Origin: Acidovorax carolinensis
Lineage (GTDB): Bacteria; Pseudomonadota; Gammaproteobacteria; Burkholderiales; Burkholderiaceae_C
NCBI RefSeq assembly: GCF_002157145.1
Contig: NZ_CP021361.1
Coordinates: forward strand, 2,163,001 to 2,227,000
Direction: 5' to 3'
DNA: 64,000 nucleotides
The notes under the pieces are model-generated. The model was given only the letters and a program-made list of their open reading frames with translations, ran no database searches and was not told the DNA's origin. The position numbers were made by a program, and so were the translations under genes. This document shows, piece after piece, positions 1-9,719 of the stretch (position 1 is the stretch's first letter; each line of letters begins with the position of its first letter).

Positions 1-109
1 CATGGTCGGGGGGCAGGAAGACATGATCGTGGATGTGGCGCTGGACCTGCTCAAGGCCCGCGAGCATGAGCGTATTCATGCGATGCCGGTGATGAGCGAA
101 GCGGGCTGA
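1..109 (+). CDS. mhpE: 4-hydroxy-2-oxovalerate aldolase, C-terminal fragment
   Basis: Only the last 35 codons are in the window, with the stop at 107-109; the gene enters from the left edge. The tail contains MVGGQEDMIVDVALDL, which I recognise as the conserved C-terminal end of the DmpG/BphI/MhpE aldolases. These enzymes split 4-hydroxy-2-oxovalerate into pyruvate and acetaldehyde, the last step of meta-cleavage pathways. The next gene downstream on the same strand is mhpC, which fits an mhp-type aromatic acid operon. The assignment rests on a short motif plus context. The order mhpE then mhpC differs from the E. coli order. Confidence 0.7.
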   Translation, partial: MVGGQEDMIVDVALDLLKAREHERIHAMPVMSEAG

Positions 110-120
110 CATCACCAGCC

Positions 121-172
121 ATAAAGACTGCCAGCGCTTATCCATAAAGCGCTGGCAGCTATATTTTTTTTT
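121..172. repeat. Palindromic repeat element, copy 1 (terminator-like)
   Basis: A perfect 12-bp inverted repeat, CTGCCAGCGCTT (128-139) and AAGCGCTGGCAG (147-158), has a 7-nt loop and is followed by CTATA and a run of ten T residues. It is the best-preserved member of a family seen at many places in this window. It lies between mhpE and mhpC, where it could attenuate or terminate transcription inside the operon or stabilise the upstream mRNA. Confidence 0.85.
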
Positions 173-201
173 ACAGCAAAGTATCGATCCAAGGAATTCC
201 C

Positions 202-1059
202 ATGACCACCATCACCGAAGCCAGCACCAGCAAGTTCGTCCGCATCCAAGAAGGCGACCTGGACCTGCAACTGCACTACAACGACGTCGGCCAGGGGGCG
301 GAGACGGTAGTCATGCTGCATGGCTCGGGCCCTGGCGCCAGCGGCTGGGCCAACTTCAACCGCAACATTGAACCGTTCGTGAACGCGGGCTACCGCGTGA
401 TCCTGATGGACTGCCCCGGCTGGAGCAAGAGCGACCCCATCGTCAACACCGGCTCGCGCTCAGACCTGAACGCCCGCGCCTTGAAGGGCCTGCTGGATGC
501 TATCGGCCTCGACAAGGTCCATATCGTCGGTAACTCGATGGGCGCGCACAGCACCGTGGCGTTTGCGCTGGCCAACCCCGCGCGCGTGGGCAAGCTGATC
601 CTGATGGGCGGCGGCACCGGCGGCCCCAGCCAGTTTGTTCCCATGCCCACCGAGGGCATCAAGCTGATCGGCGCGCTCTACCGCGACCCGACGATTGAAA
701 ACCTCAAGCGCATGATGAATGTGTTTGTGTACGACACAAGCCACCTCACCGACGAGCTGTTCCAGGCACGCCTTGACAACATGCTGGCTCGCCGCGACCA
801 CCTGGAAAACTTCGTCAAGAGCAGCACAGCCAACCCCAAGCAGTTCCCCGACCTGGGCCACCGCCTGGGCGAAATATCAGCCCAGACGCTGGTGATCTGG
901 GGCCGCGACGACCGTTTTGTGCCCATGGACGTGGGCCTGCGCCTGATCTGGGGCATCCCCAATGCGCAGCTGCATGTGTTCAACCAGTGTGGTCACTGGG
1001 CCCAGTGGGAACACGCCGACACGTTCAACCGGCTGGTGCTGGACTTTCTCACGCACTGA
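202..1059 (+). CDS. mhpC: 2-hydroxy-6-oxonona-2,4-dienedioate hydrolase (MhpC)
   Basis: A 285-residue alpha/beta hydrolase that cleaves the C-C bond of the meta ring-fission product in 3-(3-hydroxyphenyl)propionate and cinnamate breakdown, releasing 2-hydroxypentadienoate and succinate or fumarate. Visible features are the oxyanion-hole region HGSGPGA (residues 40-46), the nucleophile elbow GNSMGA with Ser112, an acidic residue in GRDDRF (236/237) and the catalytic His in NQCGHW (265). Length and sequence track E. coli MhpC closely throughout, including LMGGGTGG and [11 protein letters not shown]. The ATG at 202 follows an AAGGA ribosome site. The preceding gene is the mhpE end, so this is probably the tail of the operon; a strong terminator follows. 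Confidence 0.95.
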   Translation: MTTITEASTSKFVRIQEGDLDLQLHYNDVGQGAETVVMLHGSGPGASGWANFNRNIEPFVNAGYRVILMDCPGWSKSDPIVNTGSRSDLNARALKGLLDAIGLDKVHIVGNSMGAHSTVAFALANPARVGKLILMGGGTGGPSQFVPMPTEGIKLIGALYRDPTIENLKRMMNVFVYDTSHLTDELFQARLDNMLARRDHLENFVKSSTANPKQFPDLGHRLGEISAQTLVIWGRDDRFVPMDVGLRLIWGIPNAQLHVFNQCGHWAQWEHADTFNRLVLDFLTH

Positions 1060-1079
1060 GAGTCTGCGCGAACGCACGC

Positions 1080-1110
1080 AAAAAAGGCGGGCTAGAAGGC
1101 CCGCTTTTTT
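1080..1110. terminator. Bidirectional rho-independent terminator
   Basis: An A-run, a GC-rich stem (GGCGGGC / GCCCGC) and a T-run lie between the convergent mhpC and ygiQ genes. The symmetric A and T tracts mean it can stop transcription from both sides. Confidence 0.85.
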
Positions 1111-1128
1111 GCTGCTGCGCCAGGTTTC

Positions 1129-3516
1129 TTAGCGCGGCTTGCGCGCGGACGGCTTGGCCGCGCCGGTCACCCGCGGTGGCAGGCCGGTGTGCTGGGTCAG
1201 CAGGCGGCCTTTTTGTGGCTTGGCCGGCGTGGCGCCGGGCGCCCTGGCCGAGCCGGGCTTGGAGGGCGTGGAATTGGTGCGCCGTGCGCTCTGGTAACCG
1301 CCATCCGTCAAGGGCTGAAAGGTCGGGATCAGGTGGTGCTTGCCGTTGCCGATCAAATCGGCCCGGCCCATGGCCTTGAGCGCCTCGCGCAGCAGCGGCC
1401 AGTTGTTCGGGTCGTGGTAGCGCAAAAACGCCTTGTGCAGGCGCCGGCGCTTGTCGCCGCGCACGATGTCCACCGACTCGCTGTCGCGCGTGATCTTGCG
1501 CAGCGGGTTCTTGTTGCTGTGGTACATGGCCGTGGCGGTGGCCATGGGGCTGGGGTAGAAGGTCTGCACCTGGTCGGCGCGAAAGCCGTTCTTTTTCAGC
1601 CAGACGGCGAGGTTCATCATGTCCTCGTCGCTCGTGCCGGGGTGCGCGGCGATGAAGTACGGAATCAGAAACTGCTTCTTGCCCGCCTCTTCGCTGAACT
1701 TCTCGAACATCTGCTTGAACTTGTCATAGCTGCCGATGCCCGGTTTCATCATCTTGGTGAGCGGCCCCTGCTCGGTGTGCTCGGGTGCGATCTTGAGGTA
1801 GCCGCCCACGTGGTGCTGCACCAGCTCTTTCACGTATTCAGGGCTTTTCACGGCCAGGTCGTAGCGCAGGCCCGAGCCGATGAGGATTTTCTTGATGCCC
1901 TTGAGCGCCCGGCCACGGCGGTAGATTTTGATCAGCGGATCGTGGTTGGTGCCCAGGTTCGAGCAGATGCCCGGATACACGCAGCTCGGCTTGCGGCAGG
2001 CGGCCTCGATCTCGGGGCTCTTGCAGCCCAGGCGGTACATGTTGGCCGTGGGGCCGCCCAGGTCGCTGATGGTGCCGGTGAAGCCCTTGACCTTGTCGCG
2101 GATGTCCTCGATCTCCTGGATGATCGAATCTTCACTGCGGCTCTGGATGATGCGGCCCTCGTGCTCGGTGATCGAGCAAAAGGTGCAGCCGCCAAAGCAG
2201 CCGCGCATGATGTTGATCGAAAAACGAATCATCTCCCACGCCGGGATCTTGGTTGCGCCGTCGTGGCTGCCGTTTTCGTCGGCGTAGCTCGGGTGCGGGC
2301 TGCGGGCGTAGGGCAGATCGAACACATAGTCCATCTCGGCCGTGGTCAGCGGGATGGGGGGCGGGTTGATCCACACGTCGCGCGCCGTCACACCTTCACC
2401 ATGCGCCTGCACCAGCGCGCGGGCGTTGCCGGGGTTGGTCTCCAGGTGCAGCACGCGGTTGGCGTGGGCATACAGCACCGGGTCGCTCTTGACCTGCTCG
2501 TAGCTGGGCAGGCGGATCACGCTGCGGTCGCGCGGCGGCACCTTGAGCTTGGCCTTGAGCGCCGGGTTGGCCACGAACAGCATGGGCTGGATGGCGGGGT
2601 TGGGCTCGGCAGATTGTGGGTCTTTTTGGCCTCCAGCGCTTATTCCAACTGCGCTAGCAGCTACAGAATCAGTAGCATCGTCCTTGCTGCAACTGCTGCC
2701 TTGCGATGCTGCCTGCTCGCTGGTCGTCATATAAGGATTGACGTGGGCCTCCACGCGGCCGGGCTCGTCCACGCTGGTGGAGTCGATCTCGAACCAGCCT
2801 TTGCCGCTTGCATCGTCGGGCCGGCGCACAAAGGCCGTGCCGCGCACATCGGTGATCTGCTCGACCGGCTCGCGCGCGGCAATGCGGTGCGCCACCTCGA
2901 CCAGCGCGCGCTCGGCGTTGCCATACAGCAGCAGGTCGCACTTGGCGTCCACCACAATGGAACGGCGCACCTTGTCGCTCCAGTAGTCGTAGTGCGCAAT
3001 GCGGCGCAGGCTGCCTTCGATGCCGCCCAGCACGATGGGCACGTCCTTGTAGGCCTCGCGGCAGCGCTGGCTGTAAACGATGGCGGCGCGGTCGGGGCGC
3101 TTGCCGCCCACGTCGCCAGGGGTGTAGGCATCGTCGCTGCGGATTTTTCGGTCAGCCGTGTAGCGGTTGATCATCGAATCCATGTTCCCGGCCGTCACGC
3201 CCCAGAACAGGTTGGGCTTGCCCAGCGCCTTGAAGGGCTCGGCACTCTGCCAGTCGGGCTGGGCAATGATGCCCACGCGAAAACCCTGCGCTTCCAGCAC
3301 CCGGCCAATCACCGCCATGCCAAAGCTCGGGTGGTCCACGTAGGCGTCACCCGTCACCAGCACTATGTCGCAGCTGTCCCAACCCAGTTGCTCCATCTCG
3401 GCGCGGCTCATCGGCAAAAACGGGGCCGTGCCAAAGCGCTTGGCCCAGTACGGTCGGTAGCTGGTCAAGGGCTTTGCGGCGCGCGCAAAAAAGGAGACGT
3501 CAACGGGGGCGTTCAT
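1129..3516 (-). CDS. ygiQ: YgiQ family (UPF0313) radical SAM protein
   Basis: A 795-residue cytosolic radical SAM protein of unknown substrate. The iron-sulfur cysteines appear as [10 protein letters not shown] near residue 440, in the CxxxCxxC pattern. The N-terminal B12-binding-like part ([17 protein letters not shown]) and the C-terminal basic tail are typical of YgiQ. An extra stretch at about residues 270-310, rich in Ser, Ala and Asp, is encoded partly by an inverted copy of the palindromic repeat (2623-2670) that stays in frame and does not belong to the family core. The gene stands alone, facing mhpC across a terminator and divergent from the YigZ gene. Confidence 0.93.
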   Translation of the reverse strand: MNAPVDVSFFARAAKPLTSYRPYWAKRFGTAPFLPMSRAEMEQLGWDSCDIVLVTGDAYVDHPSFGMAVIGRVLEAQGFRVGIIAQPDWQSAEPFKALGKPNLFWGVTAGNMDSMINRYTADRKIRSDDAYTPGDVGGKRPDRAAIVYSQRCREAYKDVPIVLGGIEGSLRRIAHYDYWSDKVRRSIVVDAKCDLLLYGNAERALVEVAHRIAAREPVEQITDVRGTAFVRRPDDASGKGWFEIDSTSVDEPGRVEAHVNPYMTTSEQAASQGSSCSKDDATDSVAASAVGISAGGQKDPQSAEPNPAIQPMLFVANPALKAKLKVPPRDRSVIRLPSYEQVKSDPVLYAHANRVLHLETNPGNARALVQAHGEGVTARDVWINPPPIPLTTAEMDYVFDLPYARSPHPSYADENGSHDGATKIPAWEMIRFSINIMRGCFGGCTFCSITEHEGRIIQSRSEDSIIQEIEDIRDKVKGFTGTISDLGGPTANMYRLGCKSPEIEAACRKPSCVYPGICSNLGTNHDPLIKIYRRGRALKGIKKILIGSGLRYDLAVKSPEYVKELVQHHVGGYLKIAPEHTEQGPLTKMMKPGIGSYDKFKQMFEKFSEEAGKKQFLIPYFIAAHPGTSDEDMMNLAVWLKKNGFRADQVQTFYPSPMATATAMYHSNKNPLRKITRDSESVDIVRGDKRRRLHKAFLRYHDPNNWPLLREALKAMGRADLIGNGKHHLIPTFQPLTDGGYQSARRTNSTPSKPGSARAPGATPAKPQKGRLLTQHTGLPPRVTGAAKPSARKPR
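2623..2670 (-). repeat. Palindromic repeat element, copy 2, inside ygiQ
   Basis: The sequence TTGGCCTCCAGCGCTTATTC continues to GCGCTAGCAGCTAC and matches the family consensus (AGCTGCTAGCGC, loop, AAGCGCTNGAGGCC). It lies within ygiQ and is read in frame as part of a low-complexity insertion. Confidence 0.7.
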
Positions 3517-3667
3517 GCGGGGAGGTGCGGCCGCCCATGGTCATCTTGGGGCATGGTGGGGCGCGGTCGTGGTGGGTAACCCGCGATTTTACGGCGCCAG
3601 GCCAATTTTGTCGCTTTGCCCGGCACATGTCCCTGCCAGGGCATCCCCAGGGTTAAGCTCGCGCCCC

Positions 3668-4261
3668 ATGCCCCAGACCCTGGCCGCGCCCGCCCACAGC
3701 GAAATCATCATCAAGAAAAGCCGCTTCATCGGCTGCGTGCAACCCATGGCCGACCGCGCCAGCGCCCAGGCCCATGTGGATGCGCTGTGGAAGCAGCACC
3801 CCGGCGCGGCCCACATCTGCTGGGCGCTGCTGGCGGGCGGGCAATCGGCCGCGGTGGACGACGGCGAACCCGGCGGCACCGCCGGGCGCCCCATGCTCGA
3901 TGTGCTGCGCCACCAGGACCTCGAGGGCGTGCTGGCCACCGTGGTGCGCTACTTTGGCGGCGTCAAGCTGGGTGTGGGTGGCCTGGTGCGCGCCTACACC
4001 GACTGCGTGGCCCAGGCCTTGCTCACCGCACCCAAGGTGCAACGGCAGCGCATGGCCACGCTGCAATGCCTGGTGCCCTATGCACTGGAAGGCCTGGTGC
4101 GCCGCGAGATCGAGGCAGCGGGCGCCGAACTGCTTGATGTGCAACATGGCTCGCTCGTCACCCTGCAGCTGCGCCTGCCCGAAGCCCAGGCCAGCGCTTT
4201 TATGCAGCGCGTCAACGACCATGGCCACGGCCGCGTCGGCTGGCCCGGTCCGGCGGACTGA
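3668..4261 (+). CDS. yigZ: YigZ/IMPACT family protein
   Basis: A 197-residue protein of the IMPACT (UPF0029) family, whose bacterial members have a conserved N-terminal domain and a C-terminal DUF1949 domain. The signature is clear: EIIIKKSRFIGCVQPM at the start, DDGEPGGTAGRPML at about 65-78 and VVRYFGGVKLGVGGLVRAY at about 93-111. The reading frame is open further upstream, but the family starts just before this motif, so the ATG at 3668 is chosen. The molecular role is not established; the eukaryotic relative regulates GCN2-type translational control. It lies alone between ygiQ and a c-di-GMP gene. Confidence 0.88.
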   Translation: MPQTLAAPAHSEIIIKKSRFIGCVQPMADRASAQAHVDALWKQHPGAAHICWALLAGGQSAAVDDGEPGGTAGRPMLDVLRHQDLEGVLATVVRYFGGVKLGVGGLVRAYTDCVAQALLTAPKVQRQRMATLQCLVPYALEGLVRREIEAAGAELLDVQHGSLVTLQLRLPEAQASAFMQRVNDHGHGRVGWPGPAD

Positions 4262-4362
4262 CTGCGCGGTCATTAAACACACCATTACAAACACTACACT
4301 TGCACACAGCCTTACTTCACCCCAACCGCCGCCACCCCAGGTGACAGGCACCCCACCCGCCC

Positions 4363-7268
4363 ATGCTGATACACCCCAGCCACCAGCCAGCAGCCCGCCA
4401 AGCCACCCGCTCCGTGGGCGTCCTTTTGGTGCTGCTGTTGGTGGTGATGGGGCTGCCCTCCCTGCCCGGCATGAAGGGCGTGGCGCACTACCTGCCCCTG
4501 CACATGGCGCTGGAGACGCTGGCGATCGTGGTGGCAGCGCTCACATTTGGGGTCGTCTGGAGTGCACGGCATGAGCAATTGCCACGCAACGCGCTGGTGC
4601 TGGGCTGCGCCTTCCTGGGTGTAGGTTTGCTCGATTTCAGCCACATGCTGTCTTACAGCGGCATGCCCGACTTCATCACCCCCAGCTCGCCCGAAAAGGC
4701 CATCCATTTCTGGCTCGCCGCGCGGCTGCTGAGCGCGCTGGCCTTGCTCGCGGTGGCCGGGCTGCCCTGGAGTACCAGCGCCTCGCGGACGTACGTGGTG
4801 ACGCTGGTGGCCCTGGTGGTGGTGCTGGTGGCAGCCCTGCACTCGCTGTTCTTCTTTGCACCGCATCTTGTGCCCGAAACCTTCGTGCAAGGCCAAGGGC
4901 TTACCGCATTCAAGATCGGTTTCGAATACGCGCTGATGGCTCTTTACCTGGCCGCCGCCGCACTCCTGCTGTGGCACATGGGCCGGCCACGCAGCTTCAA
5001 CGCCAGCGGCCTGTTTGCCGCAGCGTGCGTCATGGGTCTCAGCGAGTTTTTCTTCACCCGCTACACCGGCGTGACCGACATCTACAACATGACGGGCCAC
5101 TTCTACAAGGTGCTGGCCTACGCATTTTTGTACCGCGCTGTCTTTGTTGAGACGGTGCAGCAGCCCTACACCCTGCTGCGCGCCTCGCAACGGCAGCTGC
5201 AGGCCACGCTCGATGCACTGCCAGACCCGCTGCTGGAGATCGACGACGAGGGGCGCTATGTGGATGTGCGCGCTGGCCACGTCGGTAGTCTGGCGGCCCC
5301 CATTAATCAGTTGCTGGGCAAGAACCTGCAAGAAGTCCTGCCTGCCGAAAGCGCCCGCATCACTCTTGCAGCCCTGGACGAAGCGCGCCAGCAAGGCTTC
5401 TCCCGGGGCAGCGTGGTGGCCTTGCAAGTACCCGATGGCAACCGGTGGTTTGAGTTGTCGGTGGCGCGCAAAGCCCCGCAGCCGGGCCAGGACCCGACCT
5501 TCGTGGTCATCTCGCGCGACATCACCCAGCGCCTGGAAAGCGACGAGGCGATGCGCAAGCTCTCGCTGGCCGTATCCCAAAGCCCCTGCCCATCGTCATC
5601 ACCGACCTGCAGGGATGCATCGAATTTGTCAATGACGCCTTCACCCGCTCCAGCGAATACACCGCCGACGAAGTGCTGGGTAAAAACCCGCGCATCCTGC
5701 AGTCGGGCAAAACGCCCTCGGCCACCTACCAGGGCATGTGGGACCAGCTCACCCAGGGCAAGCCTTGGCAGGGTGAGTTGACCAACCGCAGCAAGAGCGG
5801 GCGCGAGTTCACCGAATCGGTGCTCATTTACCCGGTGCGCAATGCCGAGGGCGTGGTCACCAACTACCTCGCCCACAAAGAAGACATCACCGAGCGCAAA
5901 CTGGCCGCCGAGCGCATCCAGCAGCTCTCGCACCATGACCAGCTCACCGGCCTGCCCAACCGTGTCATGCTAGGCAAGCACTTTGACTATGTGATCAGCC
6001 AAACCAACGCCCTGGCCGTGCTGTGGATCGACCTCGACCGGTTCAAGGACGTGAACGACTCGCTGGGCCACAACGCGGGCGACCTGCTGCTGCTGGAAAT
6101 CTCCCAGCGCCTGCGCACCAGCCTGCAAGACAACGCCACGCTGTCGCGCCACTCGGGCGATGACTTTGTCGCCCTGCTGCCCCACACCAGCCAGGACGAA
6201 GCTGCCAAGCTCTGCACCCGTTTGCTCGACGTGCTGGCGCAGCCGGTGCAGGTGGCGGGGCAGGAAATTTTTCTGACCGCATCCATTGGCATCGCCATCT
6301 CGCCCAATGATGGCCGCGAGCTCGAGGCCCTGCTCAAAAATGCCGAAATCGCCATGTACCGCGTCAAGGACGACGGCCGCAACAGCTACCGCTTCTTCAC
6401 GCCCGAGATGCAGGTGCACTCATCGCGCGCGCTGGCCCTGAGCAACGCCCTCAAACAGGCCCTGCCGCGCAACGAACTGCACCTGGTTTACCAGCCGCAG
6501 GTGTCGCTGCACGATGGCCGCATCATCGGCGCCGAAGCCCTGCTGCGCTGGAACCACCCGCAATGGGGTGTGGTGTCGCCCGCCGAATTCATTCCGCTGG
6601 CCGAGGCCAACGGCTTCATCGTGCCCATTGGCGAATGGGTGCTGCTCACCGCGCTGCGCCAGTTGCGCGCCTGGCTCGACACCGGCCTGCCCATGATGAC
6701 CGTGGCGGTCAACCTCTCGGCGGTGCAGTTTGGCCAAGCCGGGCTGACCGACATGGTGAGCCAGCTGCTGCGCCAGACCGGCGTGCCGCCCGAAGCGCTG
6801 GAACTGGAGCTGACCGAAGCCGTGGCCATGAAGACCCCGGAAGTTGCCGCCCAGAAGATGCAGGAGTTGAGCCAGCGCGGCATCCGCCTGTCCATCGATG
6901 ACTTTGGCACCGGCTACTCGTCGCTCAGCTACCTCAAGCGCTTCAACATCAACCAGCTCAAAATCGACCAGTCGTTCGTGCGCGACATCGGCACCGACAC
7001 CGACGACCAGGCCATTGCCACCGCCATCGTCCAGATGGCCCACAGCCTGGGCATGACCACCATCGCCGAAGGCGTGGAAACCGCAGAGCAACTGGACTTT
7101 CTGCGCGCGCGCGGCTGCGACCAGGTGCAGGGCTACCACTACAGTCGCCCACTGCTGCCCGAGCATTTCGAGGCCTTCGTGCGCGCCAACCTGCAGGCAC
7201 GCAAGCAAAAGCCCACCCCATCGGCACAGGCCAATATTCGGGCCCACGCGGTCGAAACAGCTACATAA
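4363..7268 (+). pseudogene. MASE3-PAS-GGDEF-EAL membrane protein with an internal frameshift
   Basis: Two overlapping frames (4363-5781 and 5673-7268) together encode one protein of about 968 residues. The N-terminal half has seven or so hydrophobic segments with LLDFSHMLSYSGMPDF, typical of the MASE3 sensor domain, followed by two PAS domains. The GGDEF domain has SGDDF in place of GGDEF, so cyclase activity is doubtful. The EAL domain keeps its key motifs (EALLRW, IDDFGTGYSS, LKIDQSF, IAEGVET, QGYHYSRPL) and should hydrolyse c-di-GMP. One base is missing around 5583-5586, in a CCCC run; restoring it gives an unbroken PAS domain. This may be a sequencing error or a real mutation. Confidence 0.85.
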
Positions 7269-7305
7269 AATATAGCTGCAGGCGCTCTGCCAGCAAGCGG
7301 TTAAG
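7262..7305. repeat. Palindromic repeat element, copy 3 (degenerate)
   Basis: AAAATATAGCTGCAGGCGCT followed by CTGCCAGCAAGCGG resembles the family consensus. It supplies the stop codon (7266-7268) of the EAL-domain gene. Confidence 0.5.
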
Positions 7306-7506
7306 CCCAATAAAACTGGATGAGCGACTTCATTTCGATCTCTCACGCCGTCCGTTCGGGCTGAGCCGGTCGAAGCCAGGGCACGGCGCGTGCCCAACGC
7401 CCGCCTTGCAGCCCCCCACCGCCACGCGCACTGCCTGTGCGCCTACAAGCCGCCCGGCCGCTGCGCCCGCACACTGCAGCTTTCTCGGCCCCTGGGGAGA
7501 CACCGC

Positions 7507-8961
7507 ATGAGCCAACCGCTCGACACCGTCATCATCGGCGCAGGCACGGCAGGCCTGGCCGCGCTGCGCGAAGTGCGCAAGCGCACCGACCGCTACCTCA
7601 TCGTCAACGAAGGCCCCTGGGGCACCACCTGCGCGCGCGTGGGTTGCATGCCGTCCAAGGCGCTCATCGAAGCGGCCAACGCCTTTCACCGCCGCCACAC
7701 GTTCGACGCATTTGGCCTGCGCGGCGCCACGGGCCTGAGCGCCGACATTGCCGCCGTGCTGCAGCGTGTGCGCAGCCTGCGCGACCAATTTGTGGCCGGT
7801 GCCCTGCAAGCCACCGAAACGCTGGGCGCAGCCCGCATTGCAGGCAGCGCCACCGTGCTGGGCCCCAACGCGGTAGACATTGACGGCACCACCTACGCCA
7901 CGCGCAGCATCATCATCGCCACCGGTTCACGCCCCCGCGTGCCCGATGAATGGCTGGCGTTTGGCGACCGCATGCTCACCACCGACACCCTGTTTGAGCA
8001 GCCCATGCTGGGCCCGCGCATGGCCGTGATCGGCATGGGTGTGATTGGCGTGGAGATTGCGCAGGCGCTGGCCCGCCTGGGCATCGAGGTGGCTGCCTTC
8101 ACCACCAGCCCCAACCTGGCCGGCCTGAAAGACCCCGCGCTCAACGCCGAGCTGGCCGCCCTGCTCAAGCACGAAATGGTGCTGCATACCGGCGCCCCGG
8201 CCGAGCTGCGCGAAGTGGCGGGCGGCATCGAGGTACGCAGCGGCCCCAACCGCGTGGTGGTGGACCAGGTCATCGCCGCCATGGGCCGCGTGCCCAACAT
8301 CGAGCACCTGGGCCTGCAGGCACTGGGGGTGCCGCTCAACCCGCGCGGCATGCCCGCCGTCAACCCGCAAACCCAGCAGATCGGTGACCTGCCGGTTTTC
8401 CTGGCCGGCGACGCCAACGCCCATGCCCCGCTGCTGCACGAGGCCGCCGACGAAGGCCACATTGCCGGCATCAACGCCATGGCCTGCGCTCTCGCACCTG
8501 CTGCGGCGCCTGCGGTTGCGCCCACGCGCTTTCAGCGCCGCACACCGCTGACCATTGTGTTTTGCGATCCGCAGGTGGCCGTAGTGGGCCAGCGCCTGGC
8601 CGACCTGGACAGCGCCCACACCGTCACCGGCACCGTCCGTTTTGAAAACCAGGGCCGCGCCCGCGCCGCCCAGCGCAACCACGGGCGCCTGCAGGTGTAT
8701 GCCGACCGCACCACGGGTCGCCTGCAAGGCGCCGAAATGTGCGCCCCCGAAGCCGAGCACATGGCCCACCTGCTGGCCCTGGCCGTGCAACAAAAGCTCA
8801 CGGTGCATGAGCTGCTGGGCATGCCGTTCTACCACCCGGTGCTGGAGGAAGGCCTGCGCACCGCGCTGCGCGACGCGGCACGCCAGCTGGCCGATGCTGC
8901 CAATGCGCCCGAGTCCGACCTCGCCTCGTGCCCCGCCCTGGGCGTTCCGGCGCTGGAGTGA
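7507..8961 (+). CDS. Dihydrolipoyl dehydrogenase-like pyridine nucleotide-disulfide oxidoreductase
   Basis: A 484-residue flavoprotein. An FAD-binding GAGTAG motif lies near residue 11, and the redox-active disulfide CARVGC (Cys42 and Cys47) sits within GTTCARVGCMPSK. A second dinucleotide fold (GMGVIGVEIAQAL) starts near residue 180 and a second FAD motif (FLAGDANA) near 300. The C-terminal active-site region reads FYHPVLEEGL, keeping the His-Pro...Glu of class I oxidoreductases but not the full HxHPT. No 2-oxoacid dehydrogenase E1 or E2 genes are nearby, so it may be a stand-alone dihydrolipoamide or other disulfide reductase. The frame is open upstream to 7390, but ATG 7507 starts at the first beta strand. 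Confidence 0.85.
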   Translation: MSQPLDTVIIGAGTAGLAALREVRKRTDRYLIVNEGPWGTTCARVGCMPSKALIEAANAFHRRHTFDAFGLRGATGLSADIAAVLQRVRSLRDQFVAGALQATETLGAARIAGSATVLGPNAVDIDGTTYATRSIIIATGSRPRVPDEWLAFGDRMLTTDTLFEQPMLGPRMAVIGMGVIGVEIAQALARLGIEVAAFTTSPNLAGLKDPALNAELAALLKHEMVLHTGAPAELREVAGGIEVRSGPNRVVVDQVIAAMGRVPNIEHLGLQALGVPLNPRGMPAVNPQTQQIGDLPVFLAGDANAHAPLLHEAADEGHIAGINAMACALAPAAAPAVAPTRFQRRTPLTIVFCDPQVAVVGQRLADLDSAHTVTGTVRFENQGRARAAQRNHGRLQVYADRTTGRLQGAEMCAPEAEHMAHLLALAVQQKLTVHELLGMPFYHPVLEEGLRTALRDAARQLADAANAPESDLASCPALGVPALE

Positions 8962-9034
8962 CCGCAAAGGTGTAACACCCCTCCAGCGCGGCGCCCGGTT
9001 GCCGATAACAAGACAACAAATCAAGGAACCCCGC

Positions 9035-9244
9035 ATGGACGTCGGCCTCACCAACAGCATCGTCAGCACCTCCACCGCCCTGGCCAGCCGCCAGACGTCG
9101 GATGCCATCCACATCACCGTGCTGAAAAAAGCCCTGGACGTGCAGGCCAGCGCCGCAGCCACCTTGCTGCAGGCCCTGCCCCAACCCCAGCCCGCCCTGG
9201 CAACATCGGGCACGCTGGGCACCCAGGTCAACACATTCGCATAA
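9035..9244 (+). CDS. YjfB-like putative motility protein
   Basis: A 69-residue protein with the pattern of the YjfB family (small conserved proteins tagged as putative motility proteins). It has a variable start, then AIHITVLKKALDVQASAAATLLQALPQ and a C-terminal GTQVNTFA resembling the family's closing GxxVDTxA. AAGGAA lies about 7 nt before the ATG. The function is not known. It is followed by a strong terminator and stands as its own short unit after the flavoprotein gene. Confidence 0.75.
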   Translation: MDVGLTNSIVSTSTALASRQTSDAIHITVLKKALDVQASAAATLLQALPQPQPALATSGTLGTQVNTFA

Positions 9245-9296
9245 GCCAATCCACGGGCTTGTTGCACCCCCAACCTCTCCAAGGTAACCCCTCACA

Positions 9297-9323
9297 GACC
9301 GCCCACCCAGGCGGTCTTTTTTT
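9297..9323 (+). terminator. Rho-independent terminator
   Basis: The stem GACCGCC / GGCGGTC with a 6-nt loop is followed by seven T residues, downstream of the YjfB-like gene and before hipB. Confidence 0.9.
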
Positions 9324-9370
9324 GTCAGTTGGCTACTTAAAATATACATTTTTAATAAAAAGCGTATATT
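9322..9370 (+). promoter_or_regulatory. hipBA promoter with palindromic operator
   Basis: TTGTCA (9322-9327) and TACATT (9345-9350), 17 bp apart, make a plausible sigma-70 promoter. The -10 lies in a 30-bp imperfect palindrome (9341-9370) with arms AATATAC and GTATATT around an AT-rich centre, seven bases before the hipB start. This suits autorepression by the HipB-type antitoxin. It is notably AT-rich against its surroundings. Confidence 0.6.
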
Positions 9371-9377
9371 CACGATC

Positions 9378-9686
9378 ATGCACAACGACCTGATCACCAC
9401 CCTGGCCGCCGCCCGCAAGGCCCAACACATCACCCAGGCCCAGCTGGCCGAAAGCGCGGGCCTTTCGCGCATGACGGTGCAGCGCACCGAAGGCGGCGAC
9501 CTCGACCCCCGCTACTCCACCCTGGCCGAAATGGCGCGCGTGCTGGGGCTGGACATCATTGCCGTGCCCAGCAGCCTGCGGCCCATCCTGCAAACGTTCA
9601 TCCAGTCGGGCGGAAAGTTTTTGGGCCAGCCCGAGGGCGTGGATGCGCCGCCCTCAGTGGTGGACAGCCTCAGTCGCCCCGGTTGA
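9378..9686 (+). CDS. hipB: HipB-like XRE family antitoxin
   Basis: A 102-residue DNA-binding protein. Residues 5-60 form a helix-turn-helix of the XRE/Cro type (ITQAQLAESAGLSRMTVQRTEGG); the tail ending SVVDSLSRPG is probably flexible. It sits directly upstream of a hipA gene on the same strand (33 bp to the chosen hipA start), the usual antitoxin-toxin arrangement. It should bind the palindrome at 9341-9370 and neutralise the HipA kinase. Confidence 0.88.
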   Translation: MHNDLITTLAAARKAQHITQAQLAESAGLSRMTVQRTEGGDLDPRYSTLAEMARVLGLDIIAVPSSLRPILQTFIQSGGKFLGQPEGVDAPPSVVDSLSRPG

Positions 9687-9719
9687 TCCATCCCGCCCAG
9701 GATGATGATCGGCACCACC

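Noticed and set aside
1189..3579. A 796-codon open frame opposite ygiQ
   Set aside because: It mirrors the coding strand of a well-conserved radical SAM gene; the His/Val/Ala-rich translation has no domain pattern. Long antisense frames are expected in GC-rich DNA.
7390..7506. N-terminal extension of the dihydrolipoyl dehydrogenase-like protein
   Set aside because: The extra 39 codons are Ala/Pro/His/Cys-rich with no fold, and the ATG at 7507 immediately precedes the FAD-binding strand.
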